Positions 54,581-63,690 of a DNA stretch of 64,000 nt are shown here, in pieces. This DNA comes from Trichodesmium sp050015995 (GTDB lineage: Bacteria; Cyanobacteriota; Cyanobacteriia; Cyanobacteriales; Microcoleaceae). Position 1 is the stretch's first letter. Every line of letters starts with the position of its first letter. Location: the NCBI RefSeq assembly GCF_050015995.1, contig NZ_JBNHEP010000085.1, forward strand, positions 62,001 to 126,000, given 5' to 3'. Under the pieces are notes generated by a model that worked only from the letters and a program-made list of their open reading frames with translations, did not search any database and was not told the DNA's origin. Made by a program: the position numbers and the translations under genes.

Positions 54581-55085
54581 GGAAGAGGGGGAAGTCTGGG
54601 AAGTTTGGGGAGAAACTACAAGCAAAATGAAATCCCTAAAAAAATTGTTCTTTTAGATAAATCTACATAAATAAAATATAATAGATAAGTTATCGCTTCT
54701 CCTTATTGACTAAGAAATAAGCTTAATAACTTCCCCAGTAAAGGCACAACTAATCAGGGTTTGCTGAAAAAAGTATGAGTGGTAAGGGCAGGAGTAAGGA
54801 TACAATTTTTCTAAGCGTGACAATAAATTGACCCTGCGCAGTAAAGGGTGTAAAAAAGGAAATTTCGTATTTTCTTTGCCTCCTTATTACTAGAGGTACT
54901 AATAATTGATAACTGATAACTGATATAGCGCTACGCATTAAGGTTAGGATATTTCTAAATCCTGAAAGCTTGTAAGAGTTTACTATTCCCTATTCCCTAG
55001 CGCGTAGCGCTATAACTGAAATAACCCAAGGACATTTTCAGCAGATGTTAATTTTTTGGTAGTTATTATTACAAAGGAACAAGTT
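54581..55085. other. Repeat-containing spacer
   Basis: Includes ATTGATAACTGATAACTGAT at 54904-54923 and a GCGCTACGCATTAAGG / TAGCGCGTAGCGCTAT motif pair. AAGGA at 55074-55078 sits 7 bases before the GTG at 55086 and decides that start. No gene in the spacer. Confidence 0.5.
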
Positions 55086-56162
55086 GTGAGAAAATATCCC
55101 CTACAAACACCCCATAGTGGCTATCACTGGGATGGTAGCGATCGCCGTTTTTTTGAAGGTTGGTATTATCGAGTCACCCTACCAGAAGAAAAACAAACCT
55201 TCGCCTTCATGTACTCTATAGAAGATCCCATCGGCGGTCAACTTTATAGTGGTGGTGGCGCTCAAATTATTGGCCAAAATGACGAATATCTCTGTCGGAC
55301 TTTCCCAGATGTGAAAAAATTTTGGGCAACTCCGGAAGTTCTCGAATTAGGTCATTGGGGACGAACAAATTTAACAGGTCCGGTTGGGTATTTAGATCCA
55401 CAAGTATTTGATACTCAAATCAAACAAGGGTATCAAGCTACTGCCACTTGGCATCAAGGAGTTCTCTGCGATCCAGGAACAAATAATTATTGTCGTTGGC
55501 AATATGAAACACAACCTATATATGGTTGGGGAAACCCAGATGCAGAACAACAATCAACTGCAGGTTGGGTATCATTTTTACCAATTTTTGAGCCTGGATG
55601 GCAAATATTAATGGCTCATGGTCTGGCTACTGGTTGGATAGAATGGAATGGGAATATCTATAAGTTTACTAATGCACCAGCTTACAGTGAGAAAAATTGG
55701 GGTGGCGCTTTCCCGAAAAAATGGTTTTGGCTTAACTGTAATAGTTTCTATGACGAATCAGATTTAGCTTTAACTGCTGGTGGTGGTAAGCGAGGAGTAT
55801 TGTGGTGGATGGAAGAAGTGGCAATGGTAGGTATTCATTACCAAGGGAAATTTTATGAGTTTGTACCGTGGAACTCTGAAGTATATTGGCAAATTCAGCC
55901 TTGGGGAGAATGGAAAATGCAGGCAAAAAATGATTTATTTGAGGTAGAGTTGACTGCGACTACAAATTGTTCTGGTACACCTCTACGGGCACCGTCAGAA
56001 CAGGGATTAATATTTTTGTGTCGAGATACTATGCAGGGTAATTTAACTTTAAGGTTAAGGGAAGTGAGGGATGGTTATTCAAAGTTAATTTTGGAGGCGC
56101 GTAGCGATCTATGTGGTTTAGAAGTTGGTGGGGGGTCTTGGGAGCAACCTTGGGTTAAATGA
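55086..56162 (+). CDS. Tocopherol cyclase
   Basis: The roughly 358-aa protein belongs to the tocopherol cyclase family (Synechocystis slr1737, plant VTE1), which closes the chromanol ring in vitamin E synthesis. TPHSGYHWDGSDRRFFEGWY opens the family pattern. GGGAQIIGQNDEYLCRTFPD, GWVSFLPIFEPGWQILMAHG and EKNWGGAFPKKWFWLNCNSF are characteristic. The GTG start at 55086 is chosen because an AAGGA ribosome binding site lies 7 bases upstream; a TTG at 55056 would add ten residues. It acts at the plastoglobule or thylakoid membrane face. The gene stands alone. Confidence 0.88.
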   Translation: MRKYPLQTPHSGYHWDGSDRRFFEGWYYRVTLPEEKQTFAFMYSIEDPIGGQLYSGGGAQIIGQNDEYLCRTFPDVKKFWATPEVLELGHWGRTNLTGPVGYLDPQVFDTQIKQGYQATATWHQGVLCDPGTNNYCRWQYETQPIYGWGNPDAEQQSTAGWVSFLPIFEPGWQILMAHGLATGWIEWNGNIYKFTNAPAYSEKNWGGAFPKKWFWLNCNSFYDESDLALTAGGGKRGVLWWMEEVAMVGIHYQGKFYEFVPWNSEVYWQIQPWGEWKMQAKNDLFEVELTATTNCSGTPLRAPSEQGLIFLCRDTMQGNLTLRLREVRDGYSKLILEARSDLCGLEVGGGSWEQPWVK

Positions 56163-56384
56163 TATTATAGAACCCATTTTGGATTTCTTAAAAAATAGAG
56201 GCGGAAATGTGTAAATTGCGAATATGGGGTCATTTTTCTACCTTTTTCCTGTATTCCATTTCTCGACCTCCTGACTTCTTTATCAAAAATATGCACTTTT
56301 GCTAATATTCCAAATGGCTTATATAAACAAATAAATTTTTGATAATTTAATTGCTGCGTCTATGAATCGAGAAAAATAAAACCA

Positions 56385-56510
56385 ATGATTATCCCAGACA
56401 TTCCTGATGGTTGGAAATATGTTTTTAGCTCGTTAGTTGGTGGAGGAATCGCGATATTTGTCACTTACTTCCTCCTGAAATGTTATCATCTCCACCATAT
56501 GCATAGATAG
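56385..56510 (+). pseudogene. Truncated membrane-protein start
   Basis: An ATG opens IIPDIPDGWKYVFSSLVGG, then a hydrophobic run (GIAIFVTYFLL), and after about 30 codons passes into antisense RTX sequence and stops at 56510. It looks like the first exported or membrane segment of a gene cut by a rearrangement with the adjacent RTX fragment. Family not recognised. Confidence 0.4.
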
Positions 56511-56571
56511 TATCACTACCATAAGTGCCAGTATATCTATTATCATTGGCATCCAAATGAACTGTTGTCAT
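56461..56571 (-). pseudogene. Truncated start of an RTX protein
   Basis: From ATG at 56571 with a GGAG ribosome binding site, the minus strand encodes about 36 residues: HLDANDNRYTGTYGSDTIYA, then YGGDDNISGG. This is the start of a calcium-binding repeat protein, stopping just as the nonapeptides begin. It joins head-on to the truncated membrane-protein start. Confidence 0.5.
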
Positions 56572-56605
56572 TACTTTATTCTCCTTATTGTTTATTAATT
56601 GTGCA

Positions 56606-56676
56606 TAGACATCTCTAGAAAAGGTTTTTAAACCCTTGTCCTGCCGTTCCCAAATCGGCATTTTTGGAGAGGTCTA
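56606..56676. mobile_element. MITE-like element, TAGACATCTCC family (short)
   Basis: Left end TAGACATCTCTAG and right end GGAGAGGTCTA. The 71-bp interior contains GGTTTTTAAACCC. It sits upstream of the truncated RTX start. Confidence 0.5.
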
Positions 56677-56942
56677 ATGAGTAAGAGATTTTTCTCTTTC
56701 TATTGTTAAATAACTATCGCTTAAATTTTGGGAAATGACAATACATAAAAGTTCACTTTTATTCAGGAATTTTGTTGATGAATAAAGGTGAATAAAGGTG
56801 AATAAAACTCAACTTTTGATGTTTTATATCTGAGCCATATTTCACCAACATCACAATCCTTACTCCCAAAGTATCAAGGTTTCCACAGGGGAACCTTCCA
56901 GTGCATTAAAGTATGAGGATAATATCGGGACTTTAGCAAATT

Positions 56943-57180
56943 TTAAGCCCAAACAAACCCTAAACTCTCTTTATGAGCGGTAAATACGTCGATGTTTTCA
57001 TCTAACCACTCAACAAAACGATAAGATATTGCGGTACGATCGGGCTTCTAAAGTATCAGTAAAGGTATTTAATGGTTTGTTAGCCCAACGCCTTCTTATA
57101 CCTCCTGTTAACTGATGCCAGATAATAAATGTATAAGCACGATCGGACTAAAATAAAATGCCTTTTAAGGCTGATTTTAT
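56943..57180 (-). pseudogene. Decayed gene fragment, possibly transposase
   Basis: On the minus strand one frame reads SDRAYTFIIWHQLTGGIRRR, then NTFTDTLEARSYRNILS. After a one-base shift it continues RFVEWLDENIDVFTAHKESL with GFVWA and a stop at 56943. The mixture of basic and aromatic residues and the ending look like the C-terminus of an insertion-sequence transposase, but I cannot name the family. It is frameshifted and lacks the N-terminal part. Confidence 0.35.
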
Positions 57181-57192
57181 CTCTGACTTGAT

Positions 57193-57240
57193 CAGGACTT
57201 ACGCAAAGACGCTATATATACTGTCCTTGCGTAAGTCCTG
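57193..57240. repeat. Perfect inverted repeat, CAGGACTTACGCA family
   Basis: CAGGACTTACGCAA and TTGCGTAAGTCCTG are perfect 14-bp inverted arms around a 20-base centre that is itself partly symmetric (GAC..GTC). It is the most compact copy of the family in the window, with relatives at 4497, 23106 and 30101. Confidence 0.7.
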
Positions 57241-57479
57241 ATTACTTGAGACAGGAGTTAATCTCGGAAAAGGTAATAGGGGCGATCGCTATGTTGGGGG
57301 AAGAAGCGATCGCTTTTGTAGGGAAGAGGGGTAGGGGATTAGATTTTTAGGATTCATCGATTATGCAATACTTCTTAAATAGCTTCTTAGGCAATTTCCT
57401 CTCTTGCATTTATTATTAACAAACAGAAAAGATAATTATTATCTGTTGGCCATTTTCTAACTCAAAACTTTCCTCAAAC

Positions 57480-58790
57480 TTAATTTCCTGAAAGAATATA
57501 ATTTCTTCGACTATCTCCCAAACCCAAGTGATCGCCATTTATCTTAGGAACAATACCTCTAGGTGGCGTAACTACTCCCCACTTATTAACTAATTCTTGT
57601 AAAAATTTATCCTGTTCCGCTCGTGTTTCCTCCCAATAAGGACTTCGGTTAACCATCGTAAACCAAACCAAACCGTGTTCCCGCGTTGGCAAAACTCCCG
57701 CTAAAGCAATAACATCATTCAAAGTACCAGTCTTCACCACCGCTCCCTGGGGAATATTCCTTGACTGATCCCTTAAAGTTCCCGTGTCGTACCCAGATAC
57801 CGGAAACAGATCTGCAATAACCCACTCAGAACTTTGCAGATACCTTTGAATAGCTACCAACATTGCAGTTACCGCTCTTGGAGAAATCTGATTTTCTACT
57901 CCCAACCCAGAACCATTAATTAATTGTATTTCTGCTTCCGACACCCCAGCACTCCAAGCAGCTTTTCGTTGCAAAACTTTTGCTCCTCCCAAATTTTGCG
58001 CCAACCTCTCAGCTAAATTATTTTTACTTCCCACATTCATTATTTTGAGAATATACACCAGCGGTAACGACTTGTGTCTAATAATAGGAATTTTCTGAGA
58101 TACAGATTTTTGGGATATAACAGAACCAGCGATCGCTACTTTCGGCATCGGCGTCCCTGGAGGCATTCGGTTGTAGATACTTCTGACATTTCTAGACCAA
58201 GTTGCTGAATTTATACCTTCTCGCAAGAACCTACCAGCTACTACAGGGTTATACTGCTCATTCATCCAAAAATCACCTACTATAACCAAATTACCCCTCA
58301 CTTGATTAATTCCCAATTTTTCCAGGGTGTTGCCTAGGGCGATCGCTTCTTCCCAGACAAAATAAGGGTCACTACCACCATTAACGACCAAATCTCCTCG
58401 CAAGATGCCATTAGTAATTGGACCCGTGGTACTAATCAAAGTTTCAAATTGATGTTGCGGTCCCCAAGTTTCTAGTGCAGCTAAAGATGTAGCGATTTTA
58501 GTTAAAGAAGCACCAGGAATAGGAATTGTACCTTCGTGACTATGAAGAGATCTTAGTTCTGACTGTATCCAGATACCTTGAGCATCAGCAGTTAATAATC
58601 CTTTCGTTTTTAAACCTTCTAAATATTCATCTACTTCTAAAGTCAATATTTCATCTGAATTTTCAGGGGAAATTAATTCAGGTAGACCTGCTTGCCATTT
58701 GAGGATAGCTACAGTATTCTGCCCAATAGTTTCCATCCCTGCCATTTCTAGCCACAGATGTATAACTCCGTAGCTAAACAATTCCCACAT
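57480..58790 (-). CDS. dacB: D-alanyl-D-alanine carboxypeptidase/endopeptidase, PBP4 (DacB, S13) type
   Basis: The 436-aa S13-family penicillin-binding protein has all three active-site motifs: SLTK (PGASLTKIATSL, near residue 95), SKN (GSKNNLAERL) and KTG (VKTGTLND). It trims or cleaves peptidoglycan stem peptides in the periplasm. The N-terminus (MWELFSYGVIHLWLEMAG) is only weakly signal-like; a better start may be missing or altered, so export is assumed from the family. The gene stands alone and is followed by HIP1-rich spacer. Confidence 0.88.
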   Translation of the reverse strand: MWELFSYGVIHLWLEMAGMETIGQNTVAILKWQAGLPELISPENSDEILTLEVDEYLEGLKTKGLLTADAQGIWIQSELRSLHSHEGTIPIPGASLTKIATSLAALETWGPQHQFETLISTTGPITNGILRGDLVVNGGSDPYFVWEEAIALGNTLEKLGINQVRGNLVIVGDFWMNEQYNPVVAGRFLREGINSATWSRNVRSIYNRMPPGTPMPKVAIAGSVISQKSVSQKIPIIRHKSLPLVYILKIMNVGSKNNLAERLAQNLGGAKVLQRKAAWSAGVSEAEIQLINGSGLGVENQISPRAVTAMLVAIQRYLQSSEWVIADLFPVSGYDTGTLRDQSRNIPQGAVVKTGTLNDVIALAGVLPTREHGLVWFTMVNRSPYWEETRAEQDKFLQELVNKWGVVTPPRGIVPKINGDHLGLGDSRRNYILSGN

Positions 58791-58826
58791 AGATCAGTTC
58801 AATGTTATTCAAATTCGCTTTGACAC

Positions 58827-58850
58827 TCCACAGACTAAAAGTCGCGTGGA
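58827..58850. other. Hairpin at the right end of the broken tnpB element
   Basis: CCACAGACTAAAAGTCGCGTGG folds as GACT-AAA-AGTC with flanking CCAC/GTGG. It lies directly after the tnpB stop on the minus strand, where tnpB elements have their right-end structure and guide RNA. Confidence 0.45.
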
Positions 58851-58853
58851 TTC

Positions 58854-60180
58854 TTAAGGATCATAAATTTGATGGACTTTCCTCACGTCAAATTTTACCC
58901 TTAATGCCATAGCCAAAGATGCCTCTAGTCTGTCCGGGGTAAACCCATTCAGGTTACTTTTTACTCCAATGTTTGCAGCACCATTGCAGTCAGCATTTAT
59001 CATTCTCCCTTCCTTAGTCTTGTACAAACCACGCTGTCTTGATGCAGTCGCTCATGGGGGAAACCCCCAAGACCGCGCTGCATCGCTTTATTCGCTTGCC
59101 ACTGAAATTGTATTCAGTTGGGTTATCAGCATTGTAAAAAGGTATTAAATCGCAGTCCAAAAAACTAGCCTTAGAAGTATAAGACTCCTCTTGCTCTTTG
59201 TAGGTCAAGCCATATCTATCGCACATAGCCTTTAGCTTTAATCTAAAATTATGGTGAGGTATTTGTACAAACTTTTGATTAGTTTTTTTGCCTAAATTGA
59301 TATTTTGTTTCATTCCTGGATTAACACCCACAACCATAGTAGATATTTGATTTTTACTACACCAGTTGATTAAATACCTAGCTGCTTTATTTAGGTAATC
59401 TCTAACTTTATTATTCCGATTTGCTGTAATGCTAATTTGTTTTTTAGTTAAGTCCTTAATACCCTGCCTATCTTTTATAGATTGCAACCTAGAATTTTCT
59501 TTATTGTACCACTGGTTGATTGATTTAAGTTTTCTACCGTCTAAAATAAACGATGACCCAGTATTTGATACACAAGTAGCTAAATTGTCTAAACCTAAGT
59601 CTATTGCTAGGACATTATTAGTTTTTACTGTTGGTTGTCGCTCCGACTCCGTAATAAATTCTACTTCAAAAAACTGGGCATCAAATCTAGGAATTATTCT
59701 AACTTCCTTAAGATTTTTATCTGCCAATCTTTCAGGAAAAGGTATTTTTACTGCACCATATTCAGCCTTGAATTTCCTAGACATTGGAATATTAAAATAT
59801 CCATTTTTTATTATTATTCGAGGTATTATTAAAGGAAAATACCCTTCTTTCTTTAGGTATCTAGGCATTCGTATTTGTTCAAACCGATACAGACTTTCTT
59901 TGGCTTTCTGAATTAAGTTGAAAAATGACTTAAAAGACCTGTCTACAACTTTTAAAATTTGCTGTGCAATATCGGTTTGAAGTAGCTGGTAATTTTCATT
60001 TTCTTTGCAGTAATGATAATTTGATTCATACCTCAGATATCCGCCCTCAGCAAAATAAAATTGTCTCACAGAGTAAAGCCCTAGATTGTACATATTTTTA
60101 GATAATCTGCACAATTGTCTTAAGGCTTTAAATTCCTGGCTAGACAAATTTCTGATTTTGTTCTTTTGGGTTAGGTACAT
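58854..60180 (-). pseudogene. tnpB: Orphan tnpB disrupted by a 52-bp palindromic insertion
   Basis: The open part (59014-60180) encodes 388 aa. LAIDLGLDNLATCVSNTG gives the first RuvC Asp, VVGVNPGMKQ occupies the second motif, and YTSKASFLDCD follows. The open frame ends as KRIKRCSAVLG, derived from an insertion. Removing 59036-59087 restores KRGLYKTKEGRMINADCNGA, ANIGVKSNLNGF and a stop at 58854, so the last catalytic Asp (NADCNGAAN) is encoded beyond the insertion. The element has no tnpA partner of its own. It belongs to the IS891/IS1341-like tnpB group. Confidence 0.85.
59036..59087. mobile_element. 52-bp palindromic repeat inserted in tnpB, with 4-bp direct repeat CGCT
   Basis: The inserted segment contains GATGCAG and CTGCATC arms and a GGGGGAAACCCCC hairpin, giving a nearly symmetric fold. 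CGCT flanks it on both sides (59032-59035 and 59084-59087), consistent with target duplication. Its length (52, not a multiple of 3) breaks the tnpB frame. Confidence 0.75.
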
Positions 60181-60271
60181 AAGATAGTTTTCGCTGTATA
60201 ATGTTTATATTAGTGAAACAATCTCAAACTGTCAACGTTACTACGGCTTAAAACGGTCGCGTCGTTTCCAT

Positions 60272-60292
60272 CCAGCCTTTAAAACAGGCTGG
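60272..60292. terminator. Short perfect hairpin
   Basis: CCAGCCT and AGGCTGG form a 7-bp stem with a 7-base loop, followed by TTTCCTACTT. It lies about 90 bp upstream of the broken tnpB start and may be that element's left-end hairpin or a terminator. Confidence 0.4.
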
Positions 60293-60317
60293 TTTCCTAC
60301 TTACCGAAAGTTAGAGA

Positions 60318-60566
60318 TGATTCAGAAGCTAGTTTAATTGTTCTATCAAAAATAGAAAATATATTCATTACTATTGCGCAATAGTTAAGACCAAAATTTG
60401 CCATAATCATTCAGAAGCTAGTTTAATTGTTCTATCAAAAATAGAAAATATATTCATTACTATTGCGCAATAGTTAAGACCAAAATTTGCCATAATCATT
60501 CAGAAGCTAGTTTAATTGTTCTATCAAAAATAGAAAATATATTCATTACTATTGCGCAATAGTTAA
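60318..60566. repeat. 89-bp tandem repeat, nearly three copies, each with a CTATTGCGCAATAG palindrome
   Basis: TTCAGAAGCTAGTTTAATTG starts at 60321, 60410 and 60499. The units appear identical until the third breaks off after ATTGCGCAATAGTTAA. Each holds the perfect 14-bp palindrome CTATTGCGCAATAG. The array lies about 150-400 bp upstream of the IS607-type tnpA. Confidence 0.9.
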
Positions 60567-60714
60567 CCCTCAAACTTTAAATATATTAAATTTATAGTTA
60601 CACATAAAAATATTAATTTTTATAATGATTGTCTGAAAAAAGAATTCTGAAATATTTACAAAAATTTACTGGTTATTTGCTAAAATTACTTACCAAATAT
60701 GCTAATCATGGAAA

Positions 60715-61320
60715 ATGAGCAAAATTTCTATAGGAAAGGCTGCCGAACTACTAGGAGTAGCAGAAAGTACCCTGAGAAGATGGGAACGTGAAGGCAAAAT
60801 CCAGTCAGAAAGAACCAAGAATGGACATCGCCGATATGATGTAGCTACTCTTCTTGGACTTAGAACCGGAGAACGTAAAACAATTGGTTATGCCTGTATT
60901 TCTAATTCTGAGCAAACAGCCAATTTAGATAGACAAATTATGGTATTAGAAGCCTACTGTAATAATCAGGGGTGGCTAGTAGAAATCATTCGAGATTTAG
61001 GTTCAGGAATAAATTACAGAAAAAGAGGACTGGTAAGGTTAATCAAAATGATCTGCTCAGAAAAAGTAGAGCGTTTAGTATTAACAAATAAAGACCGTCT
61101 GCTAAGATTTGGCGCTGAACTAATATTTACAATTTGTGAGATTTTCGGCACAGAAATTGTGATTATTAATCACTGTTCTGAATCTACAGAAGAGGAAGAT
61201 TTAGATCGAGATATCTTGGAAATTATCAAAATTTTTACAGCTAGATTATATGGTAGTCGGAGCCAAAAAAACAAAAAAATAGTGGAAAAGTTACAAGAAG
61301 CAGCTAATCAAATAAATTGA
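60715..61320 (+). CDS. tnpA: IS607-type serine recombinase (TnpA), active site altered
   Basis: The 201-aa paralogue of the protein at 519-1127 has a MerR-like helix-turn-helix (ISIGKAAELLGVAESTLRRW, NGHRRYDV) and a serine-recombinase domain (LVLTNKDRLLRFGAEL, RLYGSRS). The catalytic loop reads YACISNSEQ where active relatives have YARVSS: the Ser is kept but the conserved Arg has become Cys. Activity may therefore be reduced or lost. It runs opposite to the neighbouring broken tnpB, unlike a standard tnpA-tnpB pair. Confidence 0.88.
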   Translation: MSKISIGKAAELLGVAESTLRRWEREGKIQSERTKNGHRRYDVATLLGLRTGERKTIGYACISNSEQTANLDRQIMVLEAYCNNQGWLVEIIRDLGSGINYRKRGLVRLIKMICSEKVERLVLTNKDRLLRFGAELIFTICEIFGTEIVIINHCSESTEEEDLDRDILEIIKIFTARLYGSRSQKNKKIVEKLQEAANQIN

Positions 61321-61387
61321 TAAGTAAACATTTGCGGAATGCTGCTTAAACAGCTGTTAGCTTTGAGCTGTCAACTATGTAATTTAT

Positions 61388-61582
61388 TATAGCAATCAGG
61401 AATCATATCTGAGAATTGAGGTATTCCTTAAAAGAAAGGAATATATAGCAATCCCAAATGATTTGTGAAAATTTTTATAACAGTTAAGATTGATGAAAAA
61501 CCTTGAAAATTATGACTCCTGACTCCTGAATCCTGACTCCTAACTACCACCAAAATATTACAACTGAAATACGATTGCTATA
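61388..61582. mobile_element. MITE-like element, TATAGCAAT family
   Basis: Left end TATAGCAATC and right end GATTGCTATA are inverted 10-mers. A second TATAGCAATCCCA start lies inside at 61446, and the interior has TGACTCCTGACTCCTGAATC direct repeats. The rest of the spacer to 62058 shows no gene. Confidence 0.45.
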
Positions 61583-62058
61583 GTAGTTATCTTATTCAAT
61601 AAGATAGATTTTTTTATTCTTCTCTGTTCCCTGTTCCCAGTTAAGTGTTCCCTAAAAGTTTCCAAGATTTCACAACTCAAATCATATTGCTATATCTTTG
61701 AAAGACGAAGTAAAATTGAAATATTTAGCAAAAGTAAAAGTTACTCTGAAAGCAGATTAGCCAATGTTCCTGATTAATTAAAAAGCTATTAGTTAATTAC
61801 GATCTAAAAAAATAACTACTAATACCTGAATGCTAATATTGATAGTTACTAATTCAAAAAATCAAAGTAATATAAGTTATATAAATCAACTTGTAAAGCT
61901 TCATACTAGATTATTTTGTGGAGAATATTTTTTTGCTTTTATGAATTAGCTTAATGTAATATAAAGCTAATTTACTATCCAGGAATTTTTCACTTGAGAA
62001 AAATTAATAAATAATCGATTAACTGATAAAATTTTGAAGGTTTTTCTAACTTTGATAA

Positions 62059-63096
62059 ATGGGAATAATACCTACACGAATCGCAATCGACGCTATGGGT
62101 GGGGACCATGCCCCATCAGAAATTGTTGAGGGAGCACTTAAAGCCCAAGAAGCTTATGGTGTCAAAGTATTGCTAGTTGGCGACCCTCAGCAAATTAAAG
62201 CCTGTATACATCACAAATCAAACCAACCTCTGCCAGAAATAGTTCCTGCTGAGGACATAGTAGAAATGCACGAAGAACCTTTGACTGCTATTAGGCGCAA
62301 GTCCAAGGCATCTATTAATGTAGCTATGAACTTACTAAAGGAGAAAGAAGCAGATGCTGTAGTTTCCGCAGGTCATTCAGGAGCTGCAATGGCCTCCGCT
62401 TTGCTGCGTTTGGGAAGAATATCAGGAATCGATCGCCCTGCAATTGGGGCAGTTTTACCCACTATGATTCCAAAAAAACCAGTCCTGATCCTGGATGTGG
62501 GAGCAAATGTGGACTGTCGCCCCAAATATTTAGAGCAGTTTGCAGTGATGGGGACAATTTATAGTGAATATGTTATGAGGACTTCCGACCCAAAAGTGGG
62601 ACTACTTAATATTGGGGAAGAGCCATCAAAAGGAAATGATTTGGCAGTACGAACTCACCAAATATTGCAAGAAAATAATCAAATTAAATTTATTGGTAAT
62701 GCAGAAGGTCGTGATGTTTTATCTGGTGAATTTGATGTGATAGTTTGCGATGGTTTTGCAGGTAATGTCTTATTAAAGTTTGCGGAGGCAGTGGGTGATG
62801 CTGTACTGCAAATGATGAGGGAAGAATTGACACCTGGTCTGAGTGGGAAAATAGGTACTGCAATATTACGACCTAATTTAAAACGTATGAAACAAAGAAT
62901 AGACCATGTAGAACATGGAGGGGGATTATTATTAGGAGTAGGAGGAATTTGTATTATTAGTCATGGTTCTTCTAAAGCACCAGCTATATCTAATTCAGTT
63001 CGTTCAGCAAAAGAAGCTGTTGAAAATAGAGTGCTGGAACGAATTAATTCTAAGTATCTACCAGAAAGTAAAAAGTCAATAGTTAGTAATCAGTAG
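62059..63096 (+). CDS. plsX: Phosphate acyltransferase PlsX
   Basis: The 345-aa protein converts acyl-ACP to acyl-phosphate, the first step of the PlsX/PlsY route to phosphatidic acid. RIAIDAMGGDHAPSEIVEGA opens the family pattern. VVSAGHSGAAMASALL and LDVGANVDCRPKYLEQFAVM are hallmark segments, and VCDGFAGNVLLKFAEA and HGSSKAPAISNSVRSA complete it. Length is normal and all conserved blocks are intact. It lies upstream of fabH on the same strand (about 590 bp apart), the usual lipid-synthesis pairing. Confidence 0.95.
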   Translation: MGIIPTRIAIDAMGGDHAPSEIVEGALKAQEAYGVKVLLVGDPQQIKACIHHKSNQPLPEIVPAEDIVEMHEEPLTAIRRKSKASINVAMNLLKEKEADAVVSAGHSGAAMASALLRLGRISGIDRPAIGAVLPTMIPKKPVLILDVGANVDCRPKYLEQFAVMGTIYSEYVMRTSDPKVGLLNIGEEPSKGNDLAVRTHQILQENNQIKFIGNAEGRDVLSGEFDVIVCDGFAGNVLLKFAEAVGDAVLQMMREELTPGLSGKIGTAILRPNLKRMKQRIDHVEHGGGLLLGVGGICIISHGSSKAPAISNSVRSAKEAVENRVLERINSKYLPESKKSIVSNQ

Positions 63097-63690
63097 TACC
63101 TCTGTTATAGCTATTAGCTGATTTCTTGCAACTACTAAAAGCTTGACTCAAAAGCAAAACCATTTTTGCAGAATTTTTGAATTTTCATTATTCAATTGAA
63201 AAAGACGAGGATTTAGAATTCAACTGTTTCAATTTTATTCAGTTTATTTCTTAAGATATAGCGGTTCTCATATTAATGATTATATGTTACATCTTCCCTT
63301 TCCCTGTTACCTAAAATTCAAAAATCGTCTACATCATTGATTTGAGAAAAGCTAAGTACTCGGTAACAAAGTCAAGTGAACTTTAAATTAGCAGGATTCA
63401 GGAGTTAGAATTAAGAATGGTTTTGGAAAAATTACTTCTGACAGTAATCTGATATTTAATTTTTCCTATCTACTTCTATTTATATAAGTTCTAATGATTA
63501 TTTCGTAAACTTGACTCTGTAGTTTTCCTTGTTAGGATATTGCCAATAATTTTGCTGGTTTAAACAAGCTTTTATAAGTTGTGAGAGTAAACAAAATAAG
63601 AAAATTTGCAGTGCAAGGTATAGATTCAGGAAATATTGATGAAAAGCAGTAAGTAATAGTAGAAAACAAATAATAATTAAAAACTGACAC
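63097..63690. other. plsX-fabH spacer
   Basis: No gene seen. A 78-codon frame on the minus strand overlaps the start of fabH and is a by-product. The gap is unusually wide for a plsX-fabH pair, so fabH may have its own promoter here. Confidence 0.5.

Noticed and set aside
60318..60566. Possible CRISPR array
   Set aside because: Units of 89 bp follow each other without unique spacers and no cas genes are present; it is a plain tandem repeat.
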